Shown here: positions 1 through 7,315 of the stretch, piece by piece | Position numbering within the stretch: position 1 is the first letter of the stretch | How the letters are laid out: every line of letters begins with the position of its first letter | Assembly: GCF_900215625.1 (NCBI RefSeq) | Contig: NZ_OBEK01000005.1 | Location: forward strand, 145,583-209,582 | From: Terribacillus aidingensis | GTDB lineage: Bacteria; Bacillota; Bacilli; Bacillales; Amphibacillaceae | Direction: 5' to 3' | Length of the DNA stretch: 64,000 bases | Notes under the pieces: model-generated | Told to the model about the DNA's origin: nothing | The model's input: the letters and a program-made list of their open reading frames with translations, nothing else | Database searches by the model: none | Made by a program: the position numbers and the translations under genes

Positions 1-110
1 CAGCGGATGACATAGCATTCACCAGCTTCGAGCTCCATATCTATTGGAGGCAGTAAGGTGGTATTGTGGGAAGTTTTACTAAGATTATCGAATTTCAATG
101 TTGTTGTCAT
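1..110 (-). CDS. ABC transporter ATP-binding protein, N-terminal fragment (probable)
   Basis: The minus strand opens with ATG at 110 and stays open to the window edge, giving 36 residues. An AGGAGG lies 12 nt upstream of the ATG, a little far but clear. The start MTTTLKFDNLSKTS followed by PPIDMELEAGECYVI has the rhythm of an ABC ATPase N-terminus, where the first strand leads to a D.ELEAGE turn just before the Walker A loop. The Walker A itself lies outside the window. It is divergent from yueI, so both promoters lie in 111-192. The family call rests on a short stretch, so it could be another protein. Confidence 0.4.
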   Translation of the reverse strand, partial: MTTTLKFDNLSKTSHNTTLLPPIDMELEAGECYVIR

Positions 111-192
111 GAACGTTGTCGTCCTCCTGTCTTACCTTTATTGTAAAGCTAACTCCATGAATTGGAAATACCGAAAACGGAGATGAAAAATC

Positions 193-639
193 TTGAAAAA
201 AGATATTGATGATTATTTGAATGAAGGAATATATGGGGTGAAAGAAACGAAAGCAGGGGAAAGAAAAGAGTTCCTTGGCACGTTGCGCGAACGCACGGTT
301 CTTGCACTTACAGAAGGAGAAGTTGTGCAGCAAAAAGGCGTGAACCAGTTAACAGATGCGATGAAACAATATCCAGATGCCTCCCTGCGATTGTCCGGAG
401 AAGTGAGTACACGATTCTTTAGACCGTATAAAAAAGCGGCTGCCGACAATAACATCACTTATACGTCGGTGACTAACCAAGATGTGGATGCAGATTTAGC
501 ACTCGTCCTGCATGTTGACCATGCAATAAATAAAGAAGATATCTATCTGCACGAGGAAGAATTGACGAACACAGCAGAAAAAGCAGCAGAGAAGGAGCAG
601 TCCTTCACTTCTAAGCTTAAGAATATCTTTAAACGGTAA
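193..639 (+). CDS. yueI: YueI family protein (DUF1694)
   Basis: 148 residues from a TTG start, preceded by GGAG about 10 nt upstream; the nearby ATG at 183 is out of frame. The pattern DDYLNEGIYG...ERKEFLGTLRERT is typical of B. subtilis YueI and the DUF1694 family, a small cytoplasmic protein of unknown function and of this size. The body fits the ribosomal-L7Ae-like fold proposed for the family, with a lysine-rich tail. It is followed after 60 nt by a flavin reductase on the same strand. No biochemical role can be assigned from sequence. Confidence 0.85.
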   Translation: MKKDIDDYLNEGIYGVKETKAGERKEFLGTLRERTVLALTEGEVVQQKGVNQLTDAMKQYPDASLRLSGEVSTRFFRPYKKAAADNNITYTSVTNQDVDADLALVLHVDHAINKEDIYLHEEELTNTAEKAAEKEQSFTSKLKNIFKR

Positions 640-699
640 TAAACCTGTTAAGGGCTTGTAAGATTTCTATGCTACCCTGACAGAAAGGAGCAGCAAAAC

Positions 700-1314
700 T
701 TGTATACCTTAGATGCAAACAATCTTCCAGCAAAAACGCATTATAAATTACTATCAGGCAGTATCATTCCCAGACCAGTTGCTCTCGTTACTACTATGTC
801 GGACAAGGTTATCAATGCCGCACCGTTCAGCTATTTTTCCGTTGTTAGTGCGGAACCGCCATTAGTCAGTATATCCGTCCAGAGAAGCGGTACGAAACAG
901 AAAGACACCGCTCGTCATGCTATTGCTTCCGGTGAATTGGTTGTGCATATTAGTTCGGAGGGAATCGTTGAGGAACTGAATAAAACCGCAGCCACTTTAT
1001 CAGAAGAGGAAAGTGAACTAGATCTCACTTCTTTAACGTTAGCACCAAGTACGTATATCTCGGTTCCTGGCATCGCGGAAGCCTCCATTCGTATGGAATG
1101 CATTTTATATGACCATATCGAAATTAAGAAGGAAGATGGCCATACAACCGCAGACCTCTTGCTCGCTAAAATAGTTGGATACCATCTTTCTCCCGACGTT
1201 TATGACCAAGAAACAGGCTATCTTGATGCTCAATCTATTCAGCCAATCAGCCGATTAGCAGGCAATGATTACAGCAAGCTGGGCGAGTTATTTACATTGA
1301 AGCGCCCTAAATAA
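700..1314 (+). CDS. Flavin reductase family protein (DIM6/NTAB, YwrF-like)
   Basis: 204 residues from a TTG start with AAAGGAG upstream. The N-terminal part, with SGSIIPRPVALVTT, then NAAPFSYFSVVSAEPPLVSI, is the FMN-binding split-barrel signature of the flavin reductase-like domain. Such proteins bind FMN and either reduce it with NAD(P)H or serve as the reductase of two-component monooxygenases. No partner monooxygenase is adjacent. The next gene, an SDR, begins 18 nt downstream, so the two are probably cotranscribed. Substrate unknown. Confidence 0.85.
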   Translation: MYTLDANNLPAKTHYKLLSGSIIPRPVALVTTMSDKVINAAPFSYFSVVSAEPPLVSISVQRSGTKQKDTARHAIASGELVVHISSEGIVEELNKTAATLSEEESELDLTSLTLAPSTYISVPGIAEASIRMECILYDHIEIKKEDGHTTADLLLAKIVGYHLSPDVYDQETGYLDAQSIQPISRLAGNDYSKLGELFTLKRPK

Positions 1315-1332
1315 GAGGAAAGTGGTGTAACC

Positions 1333-2175
1333 ATGCAGAAAACCGTCGTGATAACTGGAGCAAATGCAGGTATGGGCTTTGCAGCAACTGTTGCCTTAGC
1401 CAGAAAAGGACATACCGTTTGTATGCTCTGCCGCTCCGAAGAACGCGGACGAAAGGCACTCGAGCAAGCCAAGCAGCAGAGCGGCTCAGCAGACGTACAC
1501 CTTTACACATGCGACTTGGCTTCATTTACGAGTATTCATACATGTGCAGAGGCGCTGAAGTCTGATCACCCTGTCATCGACGTTCTTCTTAACAACGCCG
1601 GTGTTGTCACAACGAAAAAGCAATATACAGAGGATGGCTTGGAAATGATGATGGGCGTCAATCATCTCGGACATTTTCTGTTAACTAATTTGCTGTTAGA
1701 GCAAATCAAGTCAGCTCCCCAAGGGCGAATTGTTGTTCTTTCTTCCGGTGCTTATAAAATCGGTAAAATCAGCTTGGATGAAGTAGGTGAATCCGGATCA
1801 TTTACGCCGTGGCAAAACTATGGACATAGTAAGCTTGCCAATTTATTGTTTACCAAAGAACTGTCTCTGCGTCTCTATCATTATAATGCAACGGTAAATG
1901 CTGTTCATCCCGGTGCGGTAAGCACAAGTCTCGGTGTAGACAGACAAACCGGTTTTGGTAAAAAGGTTCATCACCTGCTTCGGCCTTTCTTCCAATCGCC
2001 CGCAGAAGGTGCGGATACGGCATTATATTTAGCGGAAAGCCCTGAAGTGAAGTATGTGTCAGGCGGTTACTTTTATAAACGCAGAATTCAAGAAGTAAAA
2101 GGACAAGCAGATGACGCCGAATTGGCTAAGCAGTTTTGGGCCATTAGCGAACAAAAAGTGGGATTGACCGTGTGA
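1333..2175 (+). CDS. SDR family oxidoreductase (retinol-dehydrogenase-like)
   Basis: 280-residue short-chain dehydrogenase. It has TGANAGMG at residues 9-16 for NAD(P) binding, NNAG at 87-90, the catalytic serine near 138 (LSSG) and Y163-x3-K167 in YGHSK. The layout is that of the retinol dehydrogenase / protochlorophyllide reductase-like branch, usually NADP-dependent. It probably forms an operon with the flavin reductase 18 nt upstream. Its last codons, VGLTV-stop, form the left arm of a hairpin shared with the convergent niaR gene. Physiological substrate cannot be inferred. Confidence 0.88.
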   Translation: MQKTVVITGANAGMGFAATVALARKGHTVCMLCRSEERGRKALEQAKQQSGSADVHLYTCDLASFTSIHTCAEALKSDHPVIDVLLNNAGVVTTKKQYTEDGLEMMMGVNHLGHFLLTNLLLEQIKSAPQGRIVVLSSGAYKIGKISLDEVGESGSFTPWQNYGHSKLANLLFTKELSLRLYHYNATVNAVHPGAVSTSLGVDRQTGFGKKVHHLLRPFFQSPAEGADTALYLAESPEVKYVSGGYFYKRRIQEVKGQADDAELAKQFWAISEQKVGLTV

Positions 2176-2195
2176 CGGTCAATCCCATTCTTTTA
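2160..2195. terminator. Bidirectional terminator built from two coding ends
   Basis: GGGATTGACCG (2160-2170), loop TGTGA, CGGTCAATCCC (2176-2186): an 11-bp perfect stem. T-rich tracts follow on both strands (TTCTTTT on plus, ACTTTTTG on minus). The SDR stop TGA is the end of the loop and the niaR stop lies in the right arm. Confidence 0.85.
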
Positions 2196-2721
2196 AGAGG
2201 AAGCCATGATAAGTTAGTGCCTCGACTGCTTCCTCCAGAACATTCTCATCGTCAGCCGCTAACGTATGAAGATGAATACCATCTGTCAGCTCTGACAAAT
2301 AGCCCGCTTTACCTTGAGAAATTCTGCCGATAAACTGCTTCACTTCCCTGCGATTTGAGACCATAATAGAAGCAGTCATCAATCCATAAACTGGATGCTC
2401 CACTTGTACGTCCTTTACAGTAACACCTAAGTCGACGATCAGCTGCAATTCTTCTTCTGTTCTTTCCGGCAAATGCTGACATACAACGATCTTTTCAACT
2501 AATTTATTTGACTGATGATGCAGCAAGTACCCTTCGCTGGTGGCAATGATCGGGTGCTGTTCCGCTTTTAGCAGTGTTACATCCCCAACTATCACCTGCC
2601 GGCTGACGTTTGCTTCTTTCGCCAATAAACTGCCTTTTAACGGTCCCTCTGCTGCTTGCAGCTTTTCCAGCAGCCAGCTCCGCCTTGCTTTTCCTAATAG
2701 CTTCTTCTTTTCCTCACCCAT
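2179..2721 (-). CDS. niaR: Niacin-responsive transcription repressor NiaR (NadR/YrxA, 3H domain)
   Basis: 180 residues. An N-terminal winged helix-turn-helix of the HTH_11 type (about 14-62, with NVSRQVIVGDV as recognition helix) is followed by a 3H domain (about 75-176) whose histidines H109, H150 and H152 fit nicotinic-acid and metal binding. The family represses NAD biosynthesis and niacin salvage genes when niacin is plentiful. The known targets (nadABC, niaP) are not in this window; nadE at 9.8 kb is the only NAD gene here. ATG start with AAAGGACGG upstream. Convergent with the SDR with only 3 nt between stops. Confidence 0.92.
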   Translation of the reverse strand: MGEEKKKLLGKARRSWLLEKLQAAEGPLKGSLLAKEANVSRQVIVGDVTLLKAEQHPIIATSEGYLLHHQSNKLVEKIVVCQHLPERTEEELQLIVDLGVTVKDVQVEHPVYGLMTASIMVSNRREVKQFIGRISQGKAGYLSELTDGIHLHTLAADDENVLEEAVEALTYHGFLLKEWD

Positions 2722-2764
2722 TGAAAACCGTCCTTTTATCTGTTTCCTGTATTATAGCAAATTT

Positions 2765-2793
2765 AAAAAAGATACAGCCACATTGGCTGTATC
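2765..2793 (-). terminator. Rho-independent terminator of gspA
   Basis: GATACAGCC / GGCTGTATC stem around a short loop at 2771-2793. On the minus strand it is followed by a run of T, two nt after the gspA stop codon. Confidence 0.85.
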
Positions 2794-2794
2794 T

Positions 2795-3667
2795 TCAGTC
2801 AGCATATACTTCCTCCGCTTTCTTTCCGGGCAAGTTTTTCCAAGCTGTTTGCTGCAGAAACTTAAAATATAGCGGAGCGTACGGATGTCCGGCATCAGAA
2901 TTCCAAGGTTTGTTCGCACCAGTAAAATGGACAATTGCGGGTGATTGCCGTGCTTCCTTGTGACGTTTACGCTCTGCAAGCTCTTTTGGTGTTTTGGTTT
3001 TCATAATAATGAACGTTTGCGCATTCCATCTTGGATGGATTGGCTTCCACTTATCCCAAAGAATTGCGTTCAGTGCATCTTGGTCATGCAAGTACAGGTA
3101 ATCGGGATCATTGTTTTCATCAATAAACCGCAGCACTTTATCCGAAATAGAATGTTTACGCCACTTCTCCATATCAATGACCATCATACCAGAATTGAAG
3201 TATCTGCCTTCGTTCGTAATATTCATCTTCTCCAAACGCTGCAGCTGCCCAGCATCCTCCACAGCCGCAAGCATTTTCCCGTTCAAGTCCAGTTCCTGCA
3301 GCTCCGACACATCGGTCAATACTAATGTATCACAGTCGATGTAGATAACTCGTTTGACGTTTGAATCTGTTATCACTTCAGGAATAGAAATGCGGTAATA
3401 AGCTGTTTTATTGATATATCTGCTTTCCGTGGCGTTTTTATATGAGTCCGTATCTATAGAGAGGAAGCGAATTGGCGTTCCGAATTGCATCGTAGTCTTC
3501 ATCAGCATTCGTTTGTTTGTTTTTGTAATGCCGCCATCGATTACATATAACATGACTCGTCTGTTCTTCTTAACATTCGAAAGCAATGATGTCAGCATCA
3601 CACCTAAGTGATGCGCGTAATTATCATCCGCACTAGAAACAATATGAATCGTATCTTTGTGATGCAA
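2795..3667 (-). CDS. gspA: Glycosyltransferase family 8, general stress protein A
   Basis: 290 residues. It starts IHIVSSADDNYAHHLGVMLTS, the donor-binding start of GT8 enzymes, has the metal-binding DxD as DCDT (residues 111-113), and NSGMMVID plus DQDALN motifs further on. GT8 retaining transferases use UDP-sugars; the acceptor of GspA is unknown. Start choice: AAAGGAGG directly abuts an ATG at 3676 (no spacing), so the TTG at 3667, nine nt away, is the likelier start. A SigB-type promoter sits just upstream, matching the stress regulation known for B. subtilis gspA. Confidence 0.88.
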   Translation of the reverse strand: MHHKDTIHIVSSADDNYAHHLGVMLTSLLSNVKKNRRVMLYVIDGGITKTNKRMLMKTTMQFGTPIRFLSIDTDSYKNATESRYINKTAYYRISIPEVITDSNVKRVIYIDCDTLVLTDVSELQELDLNGKMLAAVEDAGQLQRLEKMNITNEGRYFNSGMMVIDMEKWRKHSISDKVLRFIDENNDPDYLYLHDQDALNAILWDKWKPIHPRWNAQTFIIMKTKTPKELAERKRHKEARQSPAIVHFTGANKPWNSDAGHPYAPLYFKFLQQTAWKNLPGKKAEEVYAD

Positions 3668-3700
3668 GACGTTCATCCTCCTTTATAATCGTACGTTCCT

Positions 3701-3726
3701 TTACCCCGCCTTTCCTTCTAGAAAAC
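3701..3726 (-). promoter_or_regulatory. SigB-type promoter of gspA
   Basis: On the minus strand: GTTTTC (3726-3721), a 14-nt spacer, then GGGTAA (3706-3701), close to the SigB consensus GTTTAA-N12-15-GGGWAW. It ends 25 nt before the ATG at 3676 and 34 nt before the preferred TTG start. Confidence 0.75.
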
Positions 3727-3799
3727 CAATAAAGTTGAAAATGAGAACCATGAACCAGTTTTTCGCACTAGTTTTCCGACTATTAAGACAATTAATCTA

Positions 3800-3843
3800 G
3801 TTAAAAAGAGCTATCACACAGAGTTTATTGCAATAGCTCTTGC
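3800..3843 (-). terminator. Terminator of aroK
   Basis: AAGAGCTAT ... ATAGCTCTT stem with an 18-nt loop; on the minus strand it is followed by TTTTTAAC. It lies just downstream of the aroK stop. Confidence 0.75.
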
Positions 3844-3856
3844 ATCCGCTGGTACT

Positions 3857-4426
3857 TCAAGAAAGCGGCTGATGAAGCTCCCAGCCCAGCTTCAATAATT
3901 CTACGATATAGTCCGCTACTTCTTCCGGATTGAGGTTATCTGTTGTGACACGTGCATTATGTTCCGCATAGATAGCTTGTCGTTCATCAAATATTTGCTG
4001 CACTTCATCAACCGATTTATTGTGCAGCACCGGTCTATTCTCGATCAATAAATCCATACGTTCCTTCCAACGGTCCCAGCTGAGATCGAGGAACAATACC
4101 AGACAGCTCTCGAGACAAACTTCCCGGATGGCTTCCTGCTTGAAAGCTCCGCCGCCAAGAGAAACGATATTGCACTGTTTATTATTACAAATATCAATGA
4201 TCGTATTCCGTTCAATCTTACGGAAATAGTCTTCTCCATGCTGCGCGAATATTTCTGGAATTGCCATCCCATATCGCTGTTCAATCTCTGCATCAACATC
4301 GATAAAGTCTCTGTAAAGTTTCTCGGCAACTAGCTTGCCGATTGTCGTTTTTCCGACACCCATGAATCCGATCAGGACGATATTTTTCGCCCGCACAGGT
4401 ATATGCTGTCTGCTCATTGTTCGCAC
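3857..4426 (-). CDS. aroK: Shikimate kinase
   Basis: 189 residues. Phosphorylates shikimate with ATP, step five of the chorismate pathway, in the cytosol. It has Walker A GFMGVGKT (20-27), the DVDAEIE motif that binds shikimate and Mg, and SLGGGAF with the substrate-binding glycines. Start choice: GTG at 4426 has AGAGGAG seven nt upstream; an ATG three codons later lacks good spacing, and the longer open frame upstream looks non-coding. It follows an aldo/keto reductase gene but has its own likely promoter, flanked by an inverted repeat. Confidence 0.9.
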   Translation of the reverse strand: MRTMSRQHIPVRAKNIVLIGFMGVGKTTIGKLVAEKLYRDFIDVDAEIEQRYGMAIPEIFAQHGEDYFRKIERNTIIDICNNKQCNIVSLGGGAFKQEAIREVCLESCLVLFLDLSWDRWKERMDLLIENRPVLHNKSVDEVQQIFDERQAIYAEHNARVTTDNLNPEEVADYIVELLKLGWELHQPLS

Positions 4427-4450
4427 GATGTAACTCCTCTCCCCACAAGT

Positions 4451-4492
4451 CGTATACCTTGTAATATATTCTATTGTATACGATAAATACAA
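4451..4492 (-). promoter_or_regulatory. aroK promoter with flanking inverted repeat
   Basis: Minus strand: -35 TTGTAT (4492-4487), 18-nt spacer, -10 TATATT (4468-4463). Perfect arms CGTATAC (4451-4457) and GTATACG (4476-4482) bracket the -10 box, a layout typical of a repressor operator. Regulator unknown. Confidence 0.5.
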
Positions 4493-4514
4493 AAATCGTA
4501 AGAGAGAAATACCT

Positions 4515-5486
4515 TTATCGCACCTTTGCATCCTCCAATTCAAGATTCAGCCATTTCACTTCATCCGCTGTCAGTTCAATTTCTACACTCGGAAGTGCTT
4601 CCTGCAGGCGCTTTACGTTTTTACACCCTACGATGGCACATGTTGGAAATTGCTGATGCAGCACATAGGCAACAGCTATTTGATTGGCAGTTACGCCTTT
4701 TTTATTTGCTAGCTGGACTGCACGATCATAACGCTCCCAATTATCATCGTTATAGTAAACACGAGCAATTTCTTCATCCGATATATGATTTCTGTCATAT
4801 GTACCGGTGAAAAATCCGCCAGCTTGGGATGCCCAAGAGATGACTGGCATTTGTGTACGCTGATGCCATGCCGCATATTCCCCATCTAATGCAACTGTCT
4901 CTGCCCAGCGCACCTCATTTAACTGAGCTAAGCTTAAATTCGGACTATTTACAAGCAGCCGGTCGTACCCTTTTGCATCTGCATATGCATTGGCTTCTTC
5001 AATGCGGTCGGGCTCCCAGTTAGAAACACCATAAATTCCTATTTTCCCTGCTTTCTGATGTTCATGCAGCATATCCATCAGCACTTGCACCGGCACATTC
5101 CGATCATCTCGGTGAAGAAGGTAGATATCAATGAAATCCGTCTGCAAATTCGCAAGACTGTCATGCAAATCCATTGTAATATCGTCCGGATTCACACGTT
5201 TCATCTCCGGATGATGTACCCCATCCAAATCAATATGGTAATGACCGCCTTTTGAGATTAGAATGACTTCATCGCGTGTGCCGCGCTCTGCCATCCATTG
5301 CCCGATCAATCTCTCTGCTTGGTATTGGGCATATTTTGGACCGGTATCAATGGTATTGCCGCCAGCTTGTAAGAAGCTATCCAGAACAGCGAATACATCA
5401 TTTCTTTTGTCTCCAAAAAATTTAGTTGTACCGAGAATCAATTTAGAAAGCGGGTGTTTGACCCCTGGTATGGTTGTATAGTTCAT
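4515..5486 (-). CDS. Aldo/keto reductase
   Basis: 323 residues with the AKR (beta/alpha)8 barrel signature. The catalytic tetrad is visible as D47 and Y52 (NTIDTGPKYAQY), K79 (ISKGG) and H125 (YLLHRDD). It reduces carbonyls with NADPH, or oxidises alcohols. The late NQIAVAYVLHQ and cofactor-binding region near AIVGCKN (normally ...P-G) also fit. AAAGGGAGG precedes the ATG. No terminator separates it from aroK downstream, so read-through is possible. Substrate cannot be inferred. Confidence 0.88.
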   Translation of the reverse strand: MNYTTIPGVKHPLSKLILGTTKFFGDKRNDVFAVLDSFLQAGGNTIDTGPKYAQYQAERLIGQWMAERGTRDEVILISKGGHYHIDLDGVHHPEMKRVNPDDITMDLHDSLANLQTDFIDIYLLHRDDRNVPVQVLMDMLHEHQKAGKIGIYGVSNWEPDRIEEANAYADAKGYDRLLVNSPNLSLAQLNEVRWAETVALDGEYAAWHQRTQMPVISWASQAGGFFTGTYDRNHISDEEIARVYYNDDNWERYDRAVQLANKKGVTANQIAVAYVLHQQFPTCAIVGCKNVKRLQEALPSVEIELTADEVKWLNLELEDAKVR

Positions 5487-5710
5487 CCTGAAAAGCCTCC
5501 CTTTTATTCTGTGCGTTAGTCAGCAGTTTGTATGGCTATTCCCTTAATCCGTGAAAAAGTATCCTGTGCTGCTGCAGAAAAAACAGAGTTCTTGAATGAA
5601 AGAAGATGCTACGAGGTTGTTCTAATGTGGATTTATATTTACTTTAGCATTATGGCCATGCTGACAGCAAATAAAATGAGGCAGGCATAAATGATGCCTG
5701 CCTCATAGAA
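5487..5710. other. Intergenic stretch with possible 21-codon ORF
   Basis: Holds the promoter region of the aldo/keto reductase and the ppaC terminator. On the plus strand, 5625-5690 could encode a 21-residue hydrophobic peptide starting MWIYIYFSIMAML, with GAGG eight nt upstream. Its stop falls in the loop of the ppaC terminator. Coding status is doubtful. Confidence 0.25.
5672..5706 (-). terminator. Terminator of ppaC
   Basis: ATGAGGCAGGCAT / ATGCCTGCCTCAT stem (5675-5705) with TTTTATTTG following on the minus strand. Confidence 0.85.
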
Positions 5711-6640
5711 TTACCCATTCATAACTTCAGTAAGTACTGGGACAATCTGTTTCTTACGAGAAACAACACCTTTAAGGGTGGCTGTATTGTTGGATAACGT
5801 TACATGGAAAGCCTTTTCCACAGCTTCTGTTTCTGCGCCAATTGCAATCGCTGTAGAGTCATTTGTCAAAATGTTTGTGATTGCGAATAGATAAAGCTTT
5901 AAGCCTTTTTCTGTAATTTTCTGCTTCATTGCAGCTTCAACTTCTGCTTGGCGAACAAGTACATCCTGCTCGTCAACAACATTGACCTGTGCAATTTCAA
6001 CAGTTGCATCGCCCATTTGGAATTCTTTTGCATCAAGTGTAATTAACTCTTCCGCTGTTTTCTTACTCACATCAGCGCCTGCTTTAAGCATATCCAAGCC
6101 ATATGTATTCACATCGACATCGGCAATTTCAGCAAGCTCTTTCGCTGCTTTTACATCTTCTTCTGTGCATGTAGGTGATTTGAAAAGCAAGGAATCAGAA
6201 ACAATTGCACTTAGCATTGCGCCTGCGATCTCTTTTGGAATCTCCACATCATGCTCTTTATAGATTTTCTTAAGAATTGTAGCTGTACAGCCGACTGGCT
6301 CCGCACGGTAATAAAGCGGATCAGCAGTTTCGAAGTTCGCAATGCGATGGTGGTCTACCACTTCCATGACGGATACTGTATCAATATCCGAAACGCTTTG
6401 CTGCTTTTCATTATGATCGACTAAGATAACTTGCTCGACTTCTCCATTGATTGCCTCAATCATACGAGGAGCTTCAAGGCCGAATGTTTTTAATGCGAAT
6501 GCTGTTTCTTCATTCAATTCGCCAAGGCGGACAGCTTCTGCTTCCATCCCTAATTTATTCTTTAAATGTGCGTATGCAATTGCGGATGTTACCGCATCTG
6601 TATCTGGGTTTTTATGTCCGAAGACAAGTACTTTGCCCAC
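5711..6640 (-). CDS. ppaC: Manganese-dependent inorganic pyrophosphatase (DHH family)
   Basis: 309 residues, the usual length of family II pyrophosphatases. Hydrolyses PPi to phosphate, driving biosynthetic reactions. Metal ligands are visible in [10 protein letters not shown] (8-17), DHNE near 75 and the VDHHR motif near 98; the C-terminal DHHA2 domain ends with SRKKQIVP, which binds the leaving phosphate. GTG start with AAGGAG eight nt upstream. Monocistronic, with its own terminator. Confidence 0.95.
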   Translation of the reverse strand: MGKVLVFGHKNPDTDAVTSAIAYAHLKNKLGMEAEAVRLGELNEETAFALKTFGLEAPRMIEAINGEVEQVILVDHNEKQQSVSDIDTVSVMEVVDHHRIANFETADPLYYRAEPVGCTATILKKIYKEHDVEIPKEIAGAMLSAIVSDSLLFKSPTCTEEDVKAAKELAEIADVDVNTYGLDMLKAGADVSKKTAEELITLDAKEFQMGDATVEIAQVNVVDEQDVLVRQAEVEAAMKQKITEKGLKLYLFAITNILTNDSTAIAIGAETEAVEKAFHVTLSNNTATLKGVVSRKKQIVPVLTEVMNG

Positions 6641-6724
6641 TGCTATCTCTCCTTTTGCATTGCCGGCATGATGCCGGACATGATGTATTCATTTTACATG
6701 ATTCTAGCTATTTTAAAAAGAGAC

Positions 6725-7315
6725 TCACTTAGAAACGTAGCGGTTGCCATGCACCCAGTAGCGCCATGGAAAGTCCTTAGCCTCCTGTGCATTCGGGATA
6801 CCGATTCTCGGTCCTGTTTCCACCTGCTCCGGTGTGTAGCCCGATGTAATATATAAAGGAGGTTTCGTAAAATTCCCGCCGTAATGAGCGATTTGTTCAA
6901 TCCCCATTGCCTGACAAAGTTTCCCCGGTCCATTAGTCAATTCTCTTGGCTTTCTGTCAGGTCTGCGTGTTTCCATCAGAGGGATTCCATCCTTTGGTTC
7001 CAACGCTCGAATAAGAACAGCTTCAGGAGTTCCAGCAGCCGCACTCACTACATTCAGCAGCACTTGCCTGTGCATCGTGTACGTATAAATATGCCCTGGT
7101 TCATGAAACATAATCTCTGTTCGTTTTGTTCTTCGGTTATTGAAGCTATGCGCAGCACGATCAAGTGCACCGCGGTAAGCTTCTGTTTCTACAATGTAAC
7201 CCGAAGTGATTCCTTGCGGGGTTTCATGAACCAACAGACAGCCCAACAAACGTGGCGCAAGCTCCAAGGTGGGCTGTTCATAAAATGATTGTTCCAGCGG
7301 CTCATAGCTAGTCAT
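6725..7315 (-). CDS. DNA-3-methyladenine glycosylase (AAG/MPG family)
   Basis: 196 residues. Removes alkylated and deaminated purines from DNA, starting base excision repair. The N-terminal APRLLGCLLVHE, the catalytic glutamate in YIVETEAYRG, and NGPGKLCQAMGI are the MPG-family landmarks. Start: ATG at 7315 overlaps the stop of the upstream MFS gene as TAATG, with AAGGAG in that gene's last codons, so the two are translationally coupled. The longer frame upstream is just the MFS gene read out of frame. Confidence 0.92.
   Translation of the reverse strand: MTSYEPLEQSFYEQPTLELAPRLLGCLLVHETPQGITSGYIVETEAYRGALDRAAHSFNNRRTKRTEIMFHEPGHIYTYTMHRQVLLNVVSAAAGTPEAVLIRALEPKDGIPLMETRRPDRKPRELTNGPGKLCQAMGIEQIAHYGGNFTKPPLYITSGYTPEQVETGPRIGIPNAQEAKDFPWRYWVHGNRYVSK

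Noticed and set aside
4427..4543. N-terminal extension of aroK.
   Set aside because: It reads through the aroK promoter and the end of the aldo/keto reductase gene; shikimate kinase homology begins later.
6663..6677. CCGGC-ATGAT-GCCGG hairpin between mpg and ppaC as a terminator.
   Set aside because: The stem is only five base pairs, with no T tract on the minus strand.
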